From positions 24,316,001 through 24,380,000 of the forward strand of contig NC_064426.1 of the NCBI RefSeq assembly GCF_023375975.1: a stretch of DNA of 64,000 nt, written 5' to 3'. Positions within the stretch are counted from its first letter, which is position 1. Each line of letters begins with the position of its first letter. The DNA comes from Astyanax mexicanus (taxonomy: Eukaryota; Chordata; Actinopteri; Characiformes; Acestrorhamphidae). Below, piece by piece: positions 1-10,842 of this stretch. A program made the position numbers and the translations under genes. The notes under the pieces were generated by a model that saw only the letters and a list, made by a program, of their open reading frames with translations, made no database searches and was not told the origin of the DNA.

Positions 1-992
1 TGAACATTCATTGCTTCTTTCAAAATCAAGGGGACATATTATGCAAAACTCTTTTTTTGATTTTTTTTTGTGTGCTTTTATAATTCTACTTGGGTTTCAA
101 CCCATCAAACCCCTTCTAGAGGCCCACCCACTAGATCGGTTAAAGATTCGCCACCTCGCAACCTCGGACAGTACAGAGCAGGATTTGCCTCTAGACTTTG
201 TCTGATGGAGGAATCTGTACCTACTTTCAAATAATGATTTTTGTGCTTCTATCACAGTTAAGCATGAACTTGCTTGTTTGTACTGTGTGATTAACGTTCA
301 GCATATACATGGGGTGTGGCCAGAAGCAGCTTATTTGCATAAACGTGACTCGCCTATAGATTACTAAAATAAATAAATATTACTAGTAACTATCCATCAT
401 CAACATGTTTTGAGTTACCAAAGTGTTTAACATATAAAAGCACTTTTTTTTCCTCAGAAACCCTCAGAAACTCTCAAAAATTGGAAAACTCACTTACTTA
501 CTTACTAGAAACTCGCCTTCCTACCCAACCTGAGCTGAGAATGAGAATGTGGATGGATTGGAATCAGAAACACTGTCCAGTTTCATCAGGTGACAGGATA
601 TCTGTTATTGAGCGTGGCACTCGATAGCTGGGGATCATTTCTCACCTACAGTGACACATTGACTGTCACAGTACGAAGCTCACCAGAGTCATCAGCAGAA
701 AAGTGTTCCATTGAGGAGCAGTGATTTTCTCAGAGCCGTTTGGTGCTTCTTCTGAAGCTCAGGCTCGATTTCAGGAAGAGTCTCATTGAACTGCTGCTGC
801 ATTGATTTTGAAACTCTTGAAGACCAACAGTTCTTTCACAACACGACCATTACAACCACTTGCGATATCAAACACCTCATTGTGCTTTACTAAAGCTCCT
901 TCCAGCTTGAGGGTTCAACTGAACACCAGCAGCAGCTTCAGATCATCTCAACGCCAAATAGAGCAAAATGAGAAGATGGCTGGTACTGTAAT
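1..992. other. AT-rich sequence, nothing recognised
   Basis: No long open frame, tandem array or paired repeat was seen. It holds a short CTTA run (about 491-506) and an octamer-like ATTTGCAT on the plus strand near 332. It ends at the TTAA that flanks the next element. Confidence 0.5.
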
Positions 993-996
993 TTAA

Positions 997-2004
997 CCCT
1001 GAGAACCCTACAGACGGATTTTACGTCCAAAATCGCACCTTGTGTTCTCAGCTTAATTACTCAGGAATCCCTTCACACATAAACATATTCCATATATGGT
1101 TAGAAAGGGCGGAACTTACTCTTTCTAAAAATAGTAATGGCATCCCTAAATCTACAAGAAACCCATTGAGAAAAACACCTAAAAAAGTAAGATCTCCTTC
1201 CCCAACCAATATTCTTTACCTTTAGTGCTTCAAACATGTTTATATGATGTTTCAAACCAAATAATATCAGTAAATATCAGACTCAAAAGTGTCCACAGAA
1301 AAAGTGTGAAACTACCTGCTTTACTCAAACTAAAGCTAGATATGGTGTGCGCACTACTTTATATAGTTTTAATATTATTTGCACATTTTTATTAAGTAGA
1401 TATTTCGCACTAAACATTTTTATTTATCAAAACTAAAAAGTTGACATTTTTGGATAATGTTTACTTTGTGTGTCCTGATTAAAATACTGAAAAGCATAGG
1501 CTGCTCGGAGTGTCAGGTTTTAATTATCTACATGTATCCTAGAGCCGTGATTATCAAGAAAAATAAGTCCACCTGATGCTGTTTCTCCATGTATTTGGTC
1601 AAAGTAATAATTAATAAGCCATGTAATGAATAAACATCAATATTCTTATGCTTTTAACTCATAAACACTCTAGTCTAACCATTTTTAAAAAGATATCTTA
1701 GGTGTGAATATATTTAAAGTCTATAAATTCAACAATAAGTAAAAAAAAACAAAAAAAAAAAACAGGCGCTTGGTAAAATTTTGACTAAAACATGATCAGT
1801 TCCAGAAAAAAATATATAACAATTCTGCTTCCTTTTACATTTAAATTATTCTATTTTTGAGCAGCCGTATGGCTTCTGGAGTAATAGAGATCAGGGCATG
1901 TGACTATCTGATATAATTACTGTGTTATAAGACCTGAAAGAGGAACTGACAAAAAAAAAAAAAACGAAGAAAAAACACACTAAAACAGCCTAGAGTTCAA
2001 AGGG
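997..2004. mobile_element. piggyBac-like non-autonomous element, copy 1
   Basis: The left end begins CCCTGAGAACCCTA immediately after a TTAA at 993-996. The right end, read on the minus strand, begins CCCTTTGAACTCTAG next to TTGA (2005-2008), which looks like a mutated TTAA. Imperfect inverted ends starting CCC and a TTAA target are the hallmarks of the piggyBac superfamily. There is no transposase, so mobility would depend on a partner elsewhere. A second, left-truncated copy lies at 10167-10443, and its right end is flanked by an intact TTAA. The superfamily call is inference; the two-copy relationship is directly visible. Confidence 0.65.
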
Positions 2005-2055
2005 TTGATGAAAATGTGAATTGTTTAATAAGACAATCCACAAATTGCACTTTTT

Positions 2056-2471
2056 TTGTAGTGAAACGTCTTGACAAAATAGGTATCTAGTGGAAAGTTT
2101 CGCCTTGCTACTGGTCTTTAAGCTGTAATGTAAAATGGTCCATAATAAGCTTAATCTGGAAGAACAGACCTGACCAACCAATAAAAAAGTCAGGCTCCAC
2201 CTCTGGTTTTAAGACTCTGGTAGCAGATTCAACAACATGATTGAACATAAAATCCATACAGTCCTTTATAGCTAAACCCTAAATAAAGATAAAGGTACTT
2301 CAAAGGGTTCTTTGAGTGATGCCGTAGAAGAACCACTTTTGGTTTCGTAAAGAACGTCTTTTTTTACAAAGAGATGTCAGTGTGATCATTTTTTAAACTT
2401 CTTTAAAACTTCAAACATTCTTTAAACCTTTAAAAGATTCTTGACACAAGAAATACACTTTTGCTGTACTG
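2056..2471. repeat. 416-bp tandem unit, unit 1
   Basis: First of three units of one repeat. The landmark GGTATC(T/C)AGTGGAAAGTT occurs at about 2082, 2498 and 5701. Units 1 and 2 are 416 bp apart. The unit also carries ATTCAACAACATGRTT and a GGGTTCTTTGA / TTCTTGACACAAGAA segment resembling a dispersed fish repeat. No coding potential was seen. Confidence 0.75.
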
Positions 2472-2756
2472 AAGCTTTTCACTTTTAGACAAACTGGGTA
2501 TCCAGTGGAAAGTTTCGCCTTGCTTCTATTCTTTTGGGCTGTGCTGTAAACTCAACTAACGTGGTCCATAAAATACAGTAAGGTTGGTCTGGAAGAAGGG
2601 TGTTGACCTAACAAACCAATAAGAACGTCTGCCTCCATCTCTGGTTTTAGGACTCTGGCAGAAGATTCAACAACATGGTTAAACATAGCATCCATGCAGT
2701 CATTGGTAACTAAACTCTATATAAAGATAAAGGTGCTTTAAAGGGTTCTTTGATCT

Positions 2757-3330
2757 TTCGAACCCTACACCTAACCCTTACCTTAACCCTTAATCAACCA
2801 TAAAATCAAACCCTACACCTTACCCTAACCTTAACCCTTAATCAACCATAAAATCGAACCTTACACCTAACCCTAACCTTAACCCTTAATCAACCATAAA
2901 ATCAATCCCTACACCTAACCCTAACCTTAATCCACCATAAAATCGAACCCTACACCTAACCCTAACCTTAACCCTAATTTAACTCAAATCTAACCTTACA
3001 CCTAACCTTAACCCTTAATCAACCGTAAAATCTAACCCTACACCTAACCCTAACCTTAAACCTTATTTAACTCAAACCTACCTTACACCTAACCCTAACC
3101 TTAACCCTTAATCAACCATAAAATCGAACCCTACACCTAACCCTAACCTTAACCCTTAATCAACCATAAAATCAAACCCTACACCTAACCCTAACCTTAA
3201 CACTTAATCAACCATAAAATCAAACCGTACACCTAACCCTAACCTTAACCCTTACTTAACTCTAAAATCTAACCCTACACCTAACCCTTACCCTAACCTT
3301 AACATCTAAACCTAAACCCAATCTTAAAAT
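2757..3330. repeat. 48-bp minisatellite with telomere-like CCCTAACC blocks
   Basis: About a dozen degenerate copies of a unit built from ACACCTAACCCTAACC, TTAACCCTTAATC and AACCATAAAATC. A typical unit is 48 bp; some are shortened or carry TTTAACTCAAA. It resembles interstitial telomeric repeat (CCCTAA) but is a longer compound unit, so I do not call it telomere. The 172 bp that follow end in the same motif as the minisatellite at 8450. Confidence 0.85.
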
Positions 3331-3502
3331 ATTAAGATAAGCGTTTGGATTAGAGTTGAATGTAGGGTTATATTCAATAAAGAATCAATTACTTTCCCCT
3401 TTTAGTTCATTTGCATTTAATAGACATGTAGTTGAATATTAGTTGAATGTCAGTTGAGCATCAAAGAGGCCATCAAATGGACCATCCAAGTAAAGTGTTA
3501 CC
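3331..3502 (-). mobile_element. Terminal part of a GGTAACACTTTA-type DNA element
   Basis: Read on the minus strand it starts GGTAACACTTTACTTGGATG and continues through a segment with CAACTACATGTC. I associate this end with non-autonomous fish DNA elements that carry internal telomere-like arrays. The array at 2757-3330 is then probably part of the same element. Only one end can be seen; the other end is missing or decayed. Confidence 0.5.
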
Positions 3503-3549
3503 AAAACTTCTTTAAACCTTTAAAAGGTTCTTGACACAAGAACTACAAT

Positions 3550-3550
<1 letters not shown>

Positions 3551-3622
<72 letters not shown>
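3551..3622. repeat. (GATA)n microsatellite, tail of the LINE
   Basis: About 18 uninterrupted tetranucleotides at the 3' side of the minus-strand LINE. Short tandem tails of this kind are normal at the 3' ends of CR1/L2-group LINEs. Confidence 0.9.
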
Positions 3623-3623
<1 letters not shown>

Positions 3624-4114
3624 CTTTATTGATCCCCGGGGGGAAATTCTTGGCATCCAGCAGCAGGTTACACAATACACAAAGTTAAAAAAGATAAAAT
3701 ATAAAATATAAAGATACATATAAATACAATCAAATAAGAAATAGAATATACAGTGTAAATGTACAGTCTTCGTGTGTGTGTGTGTAATGGAGATGGAGAA
3801 TGGAGGTAGTGCAGTTGAACACAATAGACAGTGAACACCAGTTGATGTGCATAATGTGAGGATAACTGATGTCAGCCAAACAGAAAGTGCAAATACACAG
3901 TTATATAATAATTTAAATTAAATTAAGCAGTGCAAAAGATACGTAAACAGTGCAAAAGATATGTAAACAGTAGATGAATTAACTAGTGAATGAACTACTA
4001 GTGCAAAATATGGTAGAACTATAAAAAGTGTTCTAGGCATCAGCAAGTCTGAGAGTGTGTCCATAGCTGGGGGTGTGTCCATGGTGTGGCCAGAGTGGCC
4101 GGAATGAAAAAGTT

Positions 4115-5686
4115 TCACAGAGTCTTTAGTTTGCTGTGCTGAGAGGAGTTGAAAAGTCTTATGGCCTGAGGAACAAAAGACTTTCGGAGTCTGTCTGTGG
4201 AGCAGGACTGGGACAGCAGTCTGCCGCTGAATGAGCTCCTCTGCCTGGTGATGGTGCTGTGCAGAGGGTGGTGAACATTGTCCATGATGTTCAGCAGCTT
4301 ACTGAGGGCTCTCCTCTCTGCCAGTGGTGTTAAGGACTCCAGCTCTAATCCCAGCACAGAACCAGCTTTCCTCACCAGCCTGTCCAGTCGTCCAGCATCC
4401 CTCTTGCTGATGCTGCCTCCCCAACACACAACAGTGTAAAAGAGGACACTGGCTACCACAGACTGGTAGAACATCAGGAGGAGTTTCTGGCAGATGTTGA
4501 AAGCCCTGAGCCTTCTGAGGAAGTACAGTCTGCTCTGAGCCTTCCTGTAGAGGGAGTCAGTGTTCACTGACCAGTCCAGCCTATCGTCCAGGTGCACACC
4601 AAGGTATCTGTAGGACTTGACCACTTCCACATCGACCCCCTCGATGGAGATTGGCCGCTGAGCAGAGGGCCTGGACCTCCTGAAGTCTATGCACATCTCC
4701 TTGGTTTTGGAGATGTTCAGCTGCAGATGGTTCATCTTGCACCACATCACAAATTCCTCAACCAGGCTTCTGTACTCCCTCTCATCATCATTACGCACAC
4801 ACCCCACAATTGCAGTGTCGTCAGAGAACTTCTGCATGTGGCATGACTCCGAGTGGTATTTGAAGTCTGATGTGTACAGTGTGAACAGGACTGGAGAGAG
4901 AACAGTCCCCTGTGGTGCTCCTGTGCTGCTGATCACTGTATCAGAGGAGCAGTCCCTGATCCTGACATCTTGTGGTCTCCCAGTAAGGTAGTCAGTGATC
5001 CAGGTGACCAGGTGCATATCCACCTCCATCTCCATCAGCTTGTCTCTCAGTAGTAGGGGCTGGATGGTGTTGAAGGCACTGGAGAAGTCGAAGAACATGA
5101 CCCTCACAGCACCTCCCCCCTTGTCCAGATGAGAGTGAGCTCTGTGCAGGAGATAGAGGATGGCATCTTCCACTCCCACCTTTTCCCGGTACGCAAACTG
5201 CAGTGGGTCCTCAGCATGGTGGACCTGAGGTCTGAGTTGGTCCAGCAGCAGTCGCTCCATGGTCTTCATCACATGAGATGTCAAAGCAACAGGCCTGTAG
5301 TCATTCAGCTCCTTCGGGTGTGCCTTCTTGGGAACAGGAATGAGACAGGTTGTCTTCCACGTGGCAGGAACTCTCCCTATACGCAGACTCAGGTTAAAAA
5401 CATGTTGGAGGGGCTCACCCAGTTGAACAGCACATGCCTTGAGCATTCTGGGGCACACTCTGTCCGGGCCAGCTGCCTTCCTGGGGTGAAGTCTCCTCAG
5501 CTGTCTCCTGACCTGGTCAGCAGTAAAGGTTGGTGGACTGGAGGAGATGATTTGTCTGCCAGTTGATAGTGTTGATGGTGGTGATGATGAAGATGGTGGA
5601 GGTGAGGGTGATGATGGTGCTGATGAAGATGGTGGAGGTGAGGGTGATTGTGCTGATGGTGATTTTACTGTACTGTAGTTTTGCAT
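4115..5686 (-). CDS. LINE reverse transcriptase, N-terminally truncated ORF2
   Basis: A 523-residue open frame with no internal stop. Residues 61-75 (RRLHPRKAAGPD) and 107-131 (the stretch ending NDYRPVALT) are the usual entry to the LINE polymerase domain. Catalytic motif A is FFDFSSAFNTI (about 198-208), the B motif is TGAPQGTVLSP (255-265) and the metal-binding box is FSDD (287-290), an F in place of the usual Y. YLGVHLDDRLDW (361-372) follows, then a C-terminal thumb-like region with Cys-Trp and RQRSSFS. The first residues come from the flanking repeat and a proline/serine-rich stretch (about 9-50) coded by a GATGGTGGAGGTGAGG minisatellite, so the start is not the native one. The endonuclease is missing. 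In cis it would reverse-transcribe its RNA at a nick in the nucleus, but this copy cannot make the nick itself. Confidence 0.8.
   Translation of the reverse strand: MQNYSTVKSPSAQSPSPPPSSSAPSSPSPPPSSSSPPSTLSTGRQIISSSPPTFTADQVRRQLRRLHPRKAAGPDRVCPRMLKACAVQLGEPLQHVFNLSLRIGRVPATWKTTCLIPVPKKAHPKELNDYRPVALTSHVMKTMERLLLDQLRPQVHHAEDPLQFAYREKVGVEDAILYLLHRAHSHLDKGGGAVRVMFFDFSSAFNTIQPLLLRDKLMEMEVDMHLVTWITDYLTGRPQDVRIRDCSSDTVISSTGAPQGTVLSPVLFTLYTSDFKYHSESCHMQKFSDDTAIVGCVRNDDEREYRSLVEEFVMWCKMNHLQLNISKTKEMCIDFRRSRPSAQRPISIEGVDVEVVKSYRYLGVHLDDRLDWSVNTDSLYRKAQSRLYFLRRLRAFNICQKLLLMFYQSVVASVLFYTVVCWGGSISKRDAGRLDRLVRKAGSVLGLELESLTPLAERRALSKLLNIMDNVHHPLHSTITRQRSSFSGRLLSQSCSTDRLRKSFVPQAIRLFNSSQHSKLKTL
5577..5660. 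repeat. Short (GATGGTGGAGGTGAGG) minisatellite
   Basis: Two long and several short copies of a GAT/GGT-rich unit at the truncated 5' edge of the LINE. On the minus strand they read as repeated Ser-Pro-Pro-Pro-Ser. It could be LINE sequence or filler made at the truncation point. Confidence 0.6.
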
Positions 5687-5920
5687 TTCTAGACAAACTG
5701 GGTATCCAGTGGAAAGTTGCGCCTTGCTTCTGGTCTTTTAGCTGTATTGTAAACTCAACTAACGTGGTCCATAAGATACAGTAAGTTTGATCTGGAAGAA
5801 CAGGGCTGACCTAACAAACAAATAAGAAAGTCTGGCTCTGCCTTTGGTTTCAAGACTCTGGGGGCAGATTCAACAACATGGTTGAACACAGCATCTATGC
5901 ACCTGCCTGTTTCACCTTCC
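5662..5920. repeat. 416-bp tandem unit, unit 3 (partial)
   Basis: TACTGTAG then GGTATCCAGTGGAAAGTT, ATTCAACAACATGGTTGAACA and the intervening sequence align with unit 2. It breaks off after GCATCTATGCA. Confidence 0.7.
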
Positions 5921-6452
5921 TGGAATTCTGAGACTGATTTTAAGCTAGTTGTTTTTAGTTTTCATTTAGTTCTCAGTTATAAAAGAGAAATGAAGGGGAT
6001 TAAGGTTATAGTTTACTAATAATTGTGCTTTTATATCAATGGTAAAGATGAAATTCTGAATCTTTCTACAACAAACATGAAACTAACCTCCTCCTCAGTC
6101 CTGCACTGCTGGGTAGAGGAAGAGCCTCTGTAGAATTTGGGAAAAAATATGTATAAAATTAAATTTTCAGTTCTCCATGTGGTTTGACTGGGTGTAAAGC
6201 ATGTGGCATAAAATTATCGCCTTATTCTGTTTCACCTTGTTAGTGAACTTCAGTCCAACTTAATAACACCAATTTTAAAACGTATTTTGGAGTGTATGAA
6301 CAGTAGATCACATTTACATAAAATGATGACTCATTTTTTTTATTAAAAAAGCAGAAATTCTGAATTATTTTGACTATTTTGCTAACTTTTTAAAAAGTTT
6401 CATATTGCCACTTTTCTTTTTAGACATCCTGCCACCTGGCTGCACCTAGATA
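5921..6452. other. No feature recognised
   Basis: AT-rich DNA without a paired repeat or plausible exon. Confidence 0.4.

Positions 6453-6506
<54 letters not shown>
6453..6506. repeat. (AC)n microsatellite
   Basis: About 27 uninterrupted AC dinucleotides. A short (AT)n follows at 6620-6640. Confidence 0.95.
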
Positions 6507-6509
<3 letters not shown>

Positions 6510-6640
6510 AAACAAACATCCAACATGTTAACAGCTTACAGTGGCAGATAAACACGGACTCCTAGCCAACTACTTGCAGGTAGCATATACATCTTGTGAA
6601 GACAGGAAGAATAAAGACACATATATATATATATATATAT

Positions 6641-7035
6641 TTTTTTACAATAGTTTTAAATATACATGACAAGTGACACTTGTGTAATTCACACTGCCTT
6701 CAGTAAGATATAATATGATTTTTTAAAAATAACATAAAAAGTCAGTACACTCGAATATATCATTCTCTCTTCAACGAAGACATGAATCTCTAATTAAGGC
6801 TTACATGGTTAACATATCCTGTTTAAAGAGATAAGATAAGATAACTTAAAACAGTTCCAACATAGAGAATATGGAAAGCAGACTGTTTCTCTTTTTTTTT
6901 TAGAACAGTGGAGTACTGCTAATGCTCTGTTTGCCCCTTAGAGTCCAAACAACAGCTTTAAAAAAAACCCCTAGGTATAAGAAATATAAAACAAATACGG
7001 TAAGCCCTTAAGTCTTAAGACAGTTAAATTGTTAA
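6641..7035. other. No feature recognised
   Basis: AT-rich single-copy sequence; nothing supported. Confidence 0.4.
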
Positions 7036-7130
7036 GTTAGCTATGTTAGCGAGCTCATCACTAAGGTTAGCTAGCTTGTTGCTAAGGTTAGCTAGCTTGT
7101 TGCTAAGGTTAGCTAGCTCATCGCTAATGT
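7036..7130. repeat. 21-bp minisatellite, four units
   Basis: Four tandem copies of a unit close to TTAGCTAGCTTGTTGCTAAGG; the outer two carry CATC in place of TTGT. GCTAGC-rich sequence recurs at 37010-37150 but is not arranged in tandem there. Confidence 0.85.
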
Positions 7131-7220
7131 TAGTTCTCTCCCCAGTAACATTAGTATGTTCTTATTTTTTAAAAGTGAATTTAACTCTTAGATATTACTG
7201 TGTAATAATACTATGAAACA

Positions 7221-7734
7221 GAGTTTCTTTGATTTTACCAAATTGAAAACCTCTGGAATATAATCAAGAGGATGAGGGAAGATCACAAGCCATCAAACCA
7301 AGCTGAACTGCTTGAATTTTTGCAGCAGGAGTAAAGGCATAAAGTTATTCAAAAGCAGTGTGTAAGACTGGTGGAGGAGAACATGCCATGGTGCATGAAA
7401 ACTGTGATTAAAAAACAGGGTTATTCCACCAAATATTGATTTCTGGACTCTTAAATCTTTATGAATATGAACTTGTTTTCTTTGCATTATTTGAGGTCTG
7501 AAAGCTCTGCATCTTTTTTTTTTTTTTTTGTTATTTCAGCCATTTCTAATTTTCTGCAAATTAATGCTCTAAATGACAATATTTTTATTAGGAATTTGGT
7601 AGAAATTCCTGTCTGTAGTTTGTAGAATGAAACAACAATGTTCATTTTACTTAAACAAAAACCTATAAATAGCAAAATCAGAGAAACTTATTCAAAAACT
7701 GAAGTGGTCTCTTCATTTCATTTGCAGAGCTGTA
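7221..7734 (+). mobile_element. MITE family M, copy A (left end lost)
   Basis: One of eight copies of an element whose full form is about 540 bp, with inverted ends of roughly 29 bp: ACAGCTCTGGAAAAAATTAA then GAGACCACTT. Copy A starts inside the element at GAGTTTCTTTGATTTTACC and ends with an intact right end (GTGGTCTCTT, then AGAGCTGTA). TA-flanked ends of this type fit Tc1/mariner-derived MITEs; that assignment is inference. A (T)16 run occurs at about 7515-7531. Confidence 0.75.
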
Positions 7735-8440
7735 TATGTTATTAATTTTATTAGATTTTTTATATCACTGTTGTATGTTGGCATTAAAGAAGTGTTGCTT
7801 CAAGCTCCACTCAATAAGCCAAGGACAGCATTAACAGGAATGAAAAAAAAAAATCCTCAGGGCAAGAGCAAAGAAACCAGACAGCTCAGACTACTTTTCA
7901 AAAGCCGTTCACTTTGGATAATTCATTTAGATTAATCTGATAATGCTTTTGGTTATTTATACTCACAGCATATCAATGAAGGATCTGTTCCACAGAGAAA
8001 ATGTCACCACACATTAAAGGATCTTGACGCACTTGTTATTAAAGGAGTTCTATTAAAATTTCTGTTTCATTTCATTAGATGTTCCCTGAAAGACAACTGT
8101 AAAGAGAATAAAACTAATTCAGGTTTATTTGATCTGTTTAAACCTGTCTTTTCCTCTGTTGTAAAAACAGTGAATTTTTGGAATATTGGTTTTGAACATG
8201 AACACATTTGACCACTGCTATGATTGGCTGTTTTAAAGTTTTTTTTCTGACCTAAATTCACAGCTATATTTCAGATTAATTTTTTTATTGGTCAGCATCA
8301 TGTAGACACACAGACAACTTTTGATAAAATTTTGAGAGGTCCTTTGTAAATGATTTAAATACTCATTTATCAGCTTTTTAACATGTTTCCCCCCCAAAAA
8401 ATACATAAAAATTGTAATGACTTAAACTTTTAGGGAGGAT
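7735..8440. other. No feature recognised
   Basis: AT-rich DNA with no repeat partner in the window and no convincing coding frame. Confidence 0.4.
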
Positions 8441-8449
8441 GGAAATGCA

Positions 8450-9455
8450 AGGAAGTTTTAAAAAAACAAACAGTATTAAGACTACAAAACAAAAATTATT
8501 AAGATTAGAATACAATGAAATTTAAGACGAGAAAACAGACAGTATTAAGACTAGAACAAAATTATTAAAAGTAAAAAGACACACAATATTAAGACTACAA
8601 AACACACAGTATTAAGACTACAAAACAAAAGACTAGAAAATAAACAGTATTAGGACTAGAAAAAAACATATGAAGACTAAAAAACAATCAATATTAAGAC
8701 TAAAAAAACACACAGTATTAAGACTACAAAACAAAAAAAAATATTAAGACTACAAAACAAAACCTAAGACTAGAAAACAATCAATATCAAGACTAGAAAA
8801 CACAGTATTAAGACTACAAAAAAATATTAAGACTAGAAAAAAAATATTAAGACTAGAAAACACAATATTAAAACTACAAAAACACAGTATTAAGACTACA
8901 AAACAAACAATATTAAAAATAAGAAAACATACAGTATTAATACTAGAAAATAAATAGTATTGAAACTAGAAAACAGACAGTATTAAGACTACAAAATAAA
9001 AAGTATTAAGACTAGAAAACAAACAGTTTTAAGACTAGAAAACAAAAAGTATTAAGACTATAATACACAGTATTAAGACTATAAAACAAAAATTAAGACT
9101 AGAAAACAAATAGTACTAAGACTACAAAACAAAAATTATTAAGACTAGAAAACAGACAGTATTTAAATTAGAAAACAGACAGTATTAAGACTACAAAACA
9201 AAAATTATTAAGACTAGAAAACAGACAGTATTTAAATTAGAAAACAGACAGTATTAAGACTACAAAATAAAAATTATTAAGACTAGAATCAAACAATTTT
9301 AGGACTAAAAAAACAAATAGTATTAACACTACAAAACACACAGTATTAAGACTATAAAACAATAAATAAGACTAGAAAACAAACAATTTTAAAATTAGAA
9401 ACAACACAGTATTAAGACTACAAAACATACAGTATTAAGACTAAAACAAACAATA
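8450..9455. repeat. 1-kb minisatellite of 22-bp units
   Basis: About 45 degenerate copies of a unit close to AAAACAAACAGTATTAAGAC plus TA. The variable parts are ACTAG/ACTAC before the A-run and CAGACAG/CACACAG/AAAATTATT after it. The strand is extremely C/G-poor. It ends at a block (9456-9505) that shares GGACCATCCAA(A/G)TAAAGTG with the end of the 48-bp minisatellite. Confidence 0.9.
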
Positions 9456-9505
9456 AGTATCTTTGATGCATCTATAAGGGACCATCCAAATAAAGTGGTA
9501 CCAAC
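9456..9505 (-). mobile_element. Second GGTAACACTTTA-type terminus
   Basis: On the minus strand it begins GGTACCACTTTATTTGGATG, differing at three positions from the terminus at 3483-3502. Both sit directly beside a minisatellite, so the arrays are probably internal arrays of related DNA elements. Confidence 0.5.
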
Positions 9506-9708
9506 TTATCTTAATCAGTTGCACTGTCCTGTAATTCACTAATATGACAATATTAGTTCATCAGACATGTTAATCCTTCTTTTTAGAGCGTAGAAAGTTT
9601 TCAAACAACAAAAAATCACAGAAAACAGAAAACTGTTATTTTTGCTTTAATAAAACAGCTTCACCAATTCAAAGCTTCTACACTTCAGCTCATCTCTGGC
9701 TGAAGGCT

Positions 9709-9812
9709 CATCTCTCTCTCTCTCTCTCCCTCCCTATCTCTGTCTCTTTCTCTCTCTCTCTCCCCTCCCTATCTCCCTCTCTCTCTCTCCCCTCCCTATC
9801 TCTCTCTCTCTC

Positions 9813-9851
<39 letters not shown>

Positions 9852-9890
9852 CTTCCTCCCTTCCTCTCTCTCTCTCTGTCTGTCTGTGTC
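9709..9890. repeat. CT-rich low-complexity tract
   Basis: Repeated blocks of (CT)n separated by CCCTCCCTATCT and ending in CTGTCTGTCTGTG. A (GT)n run follows at 9985-10012 and (CT)n at 10136-10161. Confidence 0.9.
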
Positions 9891-10166
9891 TGGTCTGTTA
9901 TCTGATCAAGAGCATTACCTCATCTGATGGAACTGGTTTATCCCTCTCTCACAAAAAAATATCCACCTTTTTAATCTTGCTCTTGAGTGTGTGTGTGTGT
10001 GTGTGTGTGTTTGCAGCTCTATGGAAGACATGTAGCGGATCGTTACACTCATAAATTGAAAGAGAAAACGGTTGCCGTTCTCTGGCCTTTTCAAGTCTGT
10101 GAACTATGAGGACTCGCAGTCTTCTCACTTCTTCATCCTCTCTCTCTCTCTCTCTCTCTCCTTTTT

Positions 10167-10443
10167 ATCTTAGGTGTGAATATATTTAAAGTCTATACAT
10201 TCAAAAATAAGTAAAAAAAAAAAACAGGTGCTTGGTAAAATTCTGGCCAAAACATGATCAGTTCCAGGAAAATATAACAATTCTGCTTCCTTTTACATTT
10301 TAAATGATTATATTTTTGAGCAGCCGTATGGCTTCTGGAGTAAAAGAGCTCAGAGCTATGACTATCTGATATAATTACTGTGTTATAACACCTGAACGAG
10401 GAACTGACAAAAACAAAGAAAAAACAGCCTAGGGTTCAAATGG
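10167..10443. mobile_element. piggyBac-like non-autonomous element, copy 2 (left-truncated)
   Basis: Aligns with 1694-2004 of copy 1 with only small gaps, from ATCTTAGGTGTGAATATATT to GGGTTCAAATGG, and is followed by an intact TTAA (10444-10447). The left two-thirds are missing; the break abuts the (CT)n at 10136-10161. Confidence 0.75.
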
Positions 10444-10447
10444 TTAA

Positions 10448-10842
10448 CCTCATATGGAGTCATATTCCACAGGATAAAACTCTGAAACTCTCAAAATGGT
10501 AAATTAAATAGTTTATTTTTTAAGTTCGTTTGAGTTTATTTTTGTATATTGTATTAACCTCGCCCAAAACTACAGACAATTAATTTATAAAACATCATAA
10601 AATGTGAGCTATATCACAAAATAACAAAATAACCTTTTTTATCCTATCTAAGCTTAATTTAGAACAAAAGAGACCATCAAAAACTGCCCAAAAAAAAGCA
10701 GTGATTCTTTCATAACACAATAACTCTTGGGTGGAGACCCTTATCCACCATCCAACCCAACCCAACAGCAAGAGGGTGTAAAATGCTGAAAATCAGTGAA
10801 ATCACCACAGCTAAATCCCTTTTATCGACAAACACATATAAG
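10448..10842. other. No feature recognised
   Basis: AT-rich sequence; ends in a (CA)n microsatellite at 10843-10864. Confidence 0.4.

Larger units (their letters stand above)
2472..3550. repeat. 416-bp tandem unit, unit 2, expanded by a minisatellite
   Basis: The left part (2472-2756) and the right part (3503-3550, TTCTTGACACAAGAACTACA) align with unit 1, but about 670 bp of extra sequence separates them, made up of the 48-bp minisatellite and its flank. The unit leads into unit 3, where the LINE has inserted. Confidence 0.7.
3551..5661 (-). mobile_element. 5'-truncated LINE of the CR1/L2 group (Rex1/Babar-like)
   Basis: A minus-strand non-LTR retrotransposon with a (GATA)n tail, a roughly 500-bp 3' untranslated region containing TTTATTGATCCCC on the plus strand, and one long reverse-transcriptase frame. 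The 5' end is cut off near 5661, so the endonuclease domain is missing. It landed between units 2 and 3 of the 416-bp tandem repeat. The only shared flanking bases are ATT (3548-3550 and 5662-5664), so a target duplication is short or absent, as is common for this group. The clade name is from protein motifs and the tail, not from a search. Confidence 0.8.

Noticed and set aside
2757..3330. CCCTAA-rich array as a true internal telomere
   Set aside because: The period is about 48 bp with non-telomeric parts; pure (CCCTAA)n is absent.
3549..3824. Open frame ending in repeated Tyr-Leu-Ser-Ile
   Set aside because: It is the (GATA)n microsatellite read in frame; the same happens at 30336-30524.
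8450..9455. Regular array that could be taken for a CRISPR array
   Set aside because: Units are contiguous and degenerate with no unique spacers, and the genome is eukaryotic.
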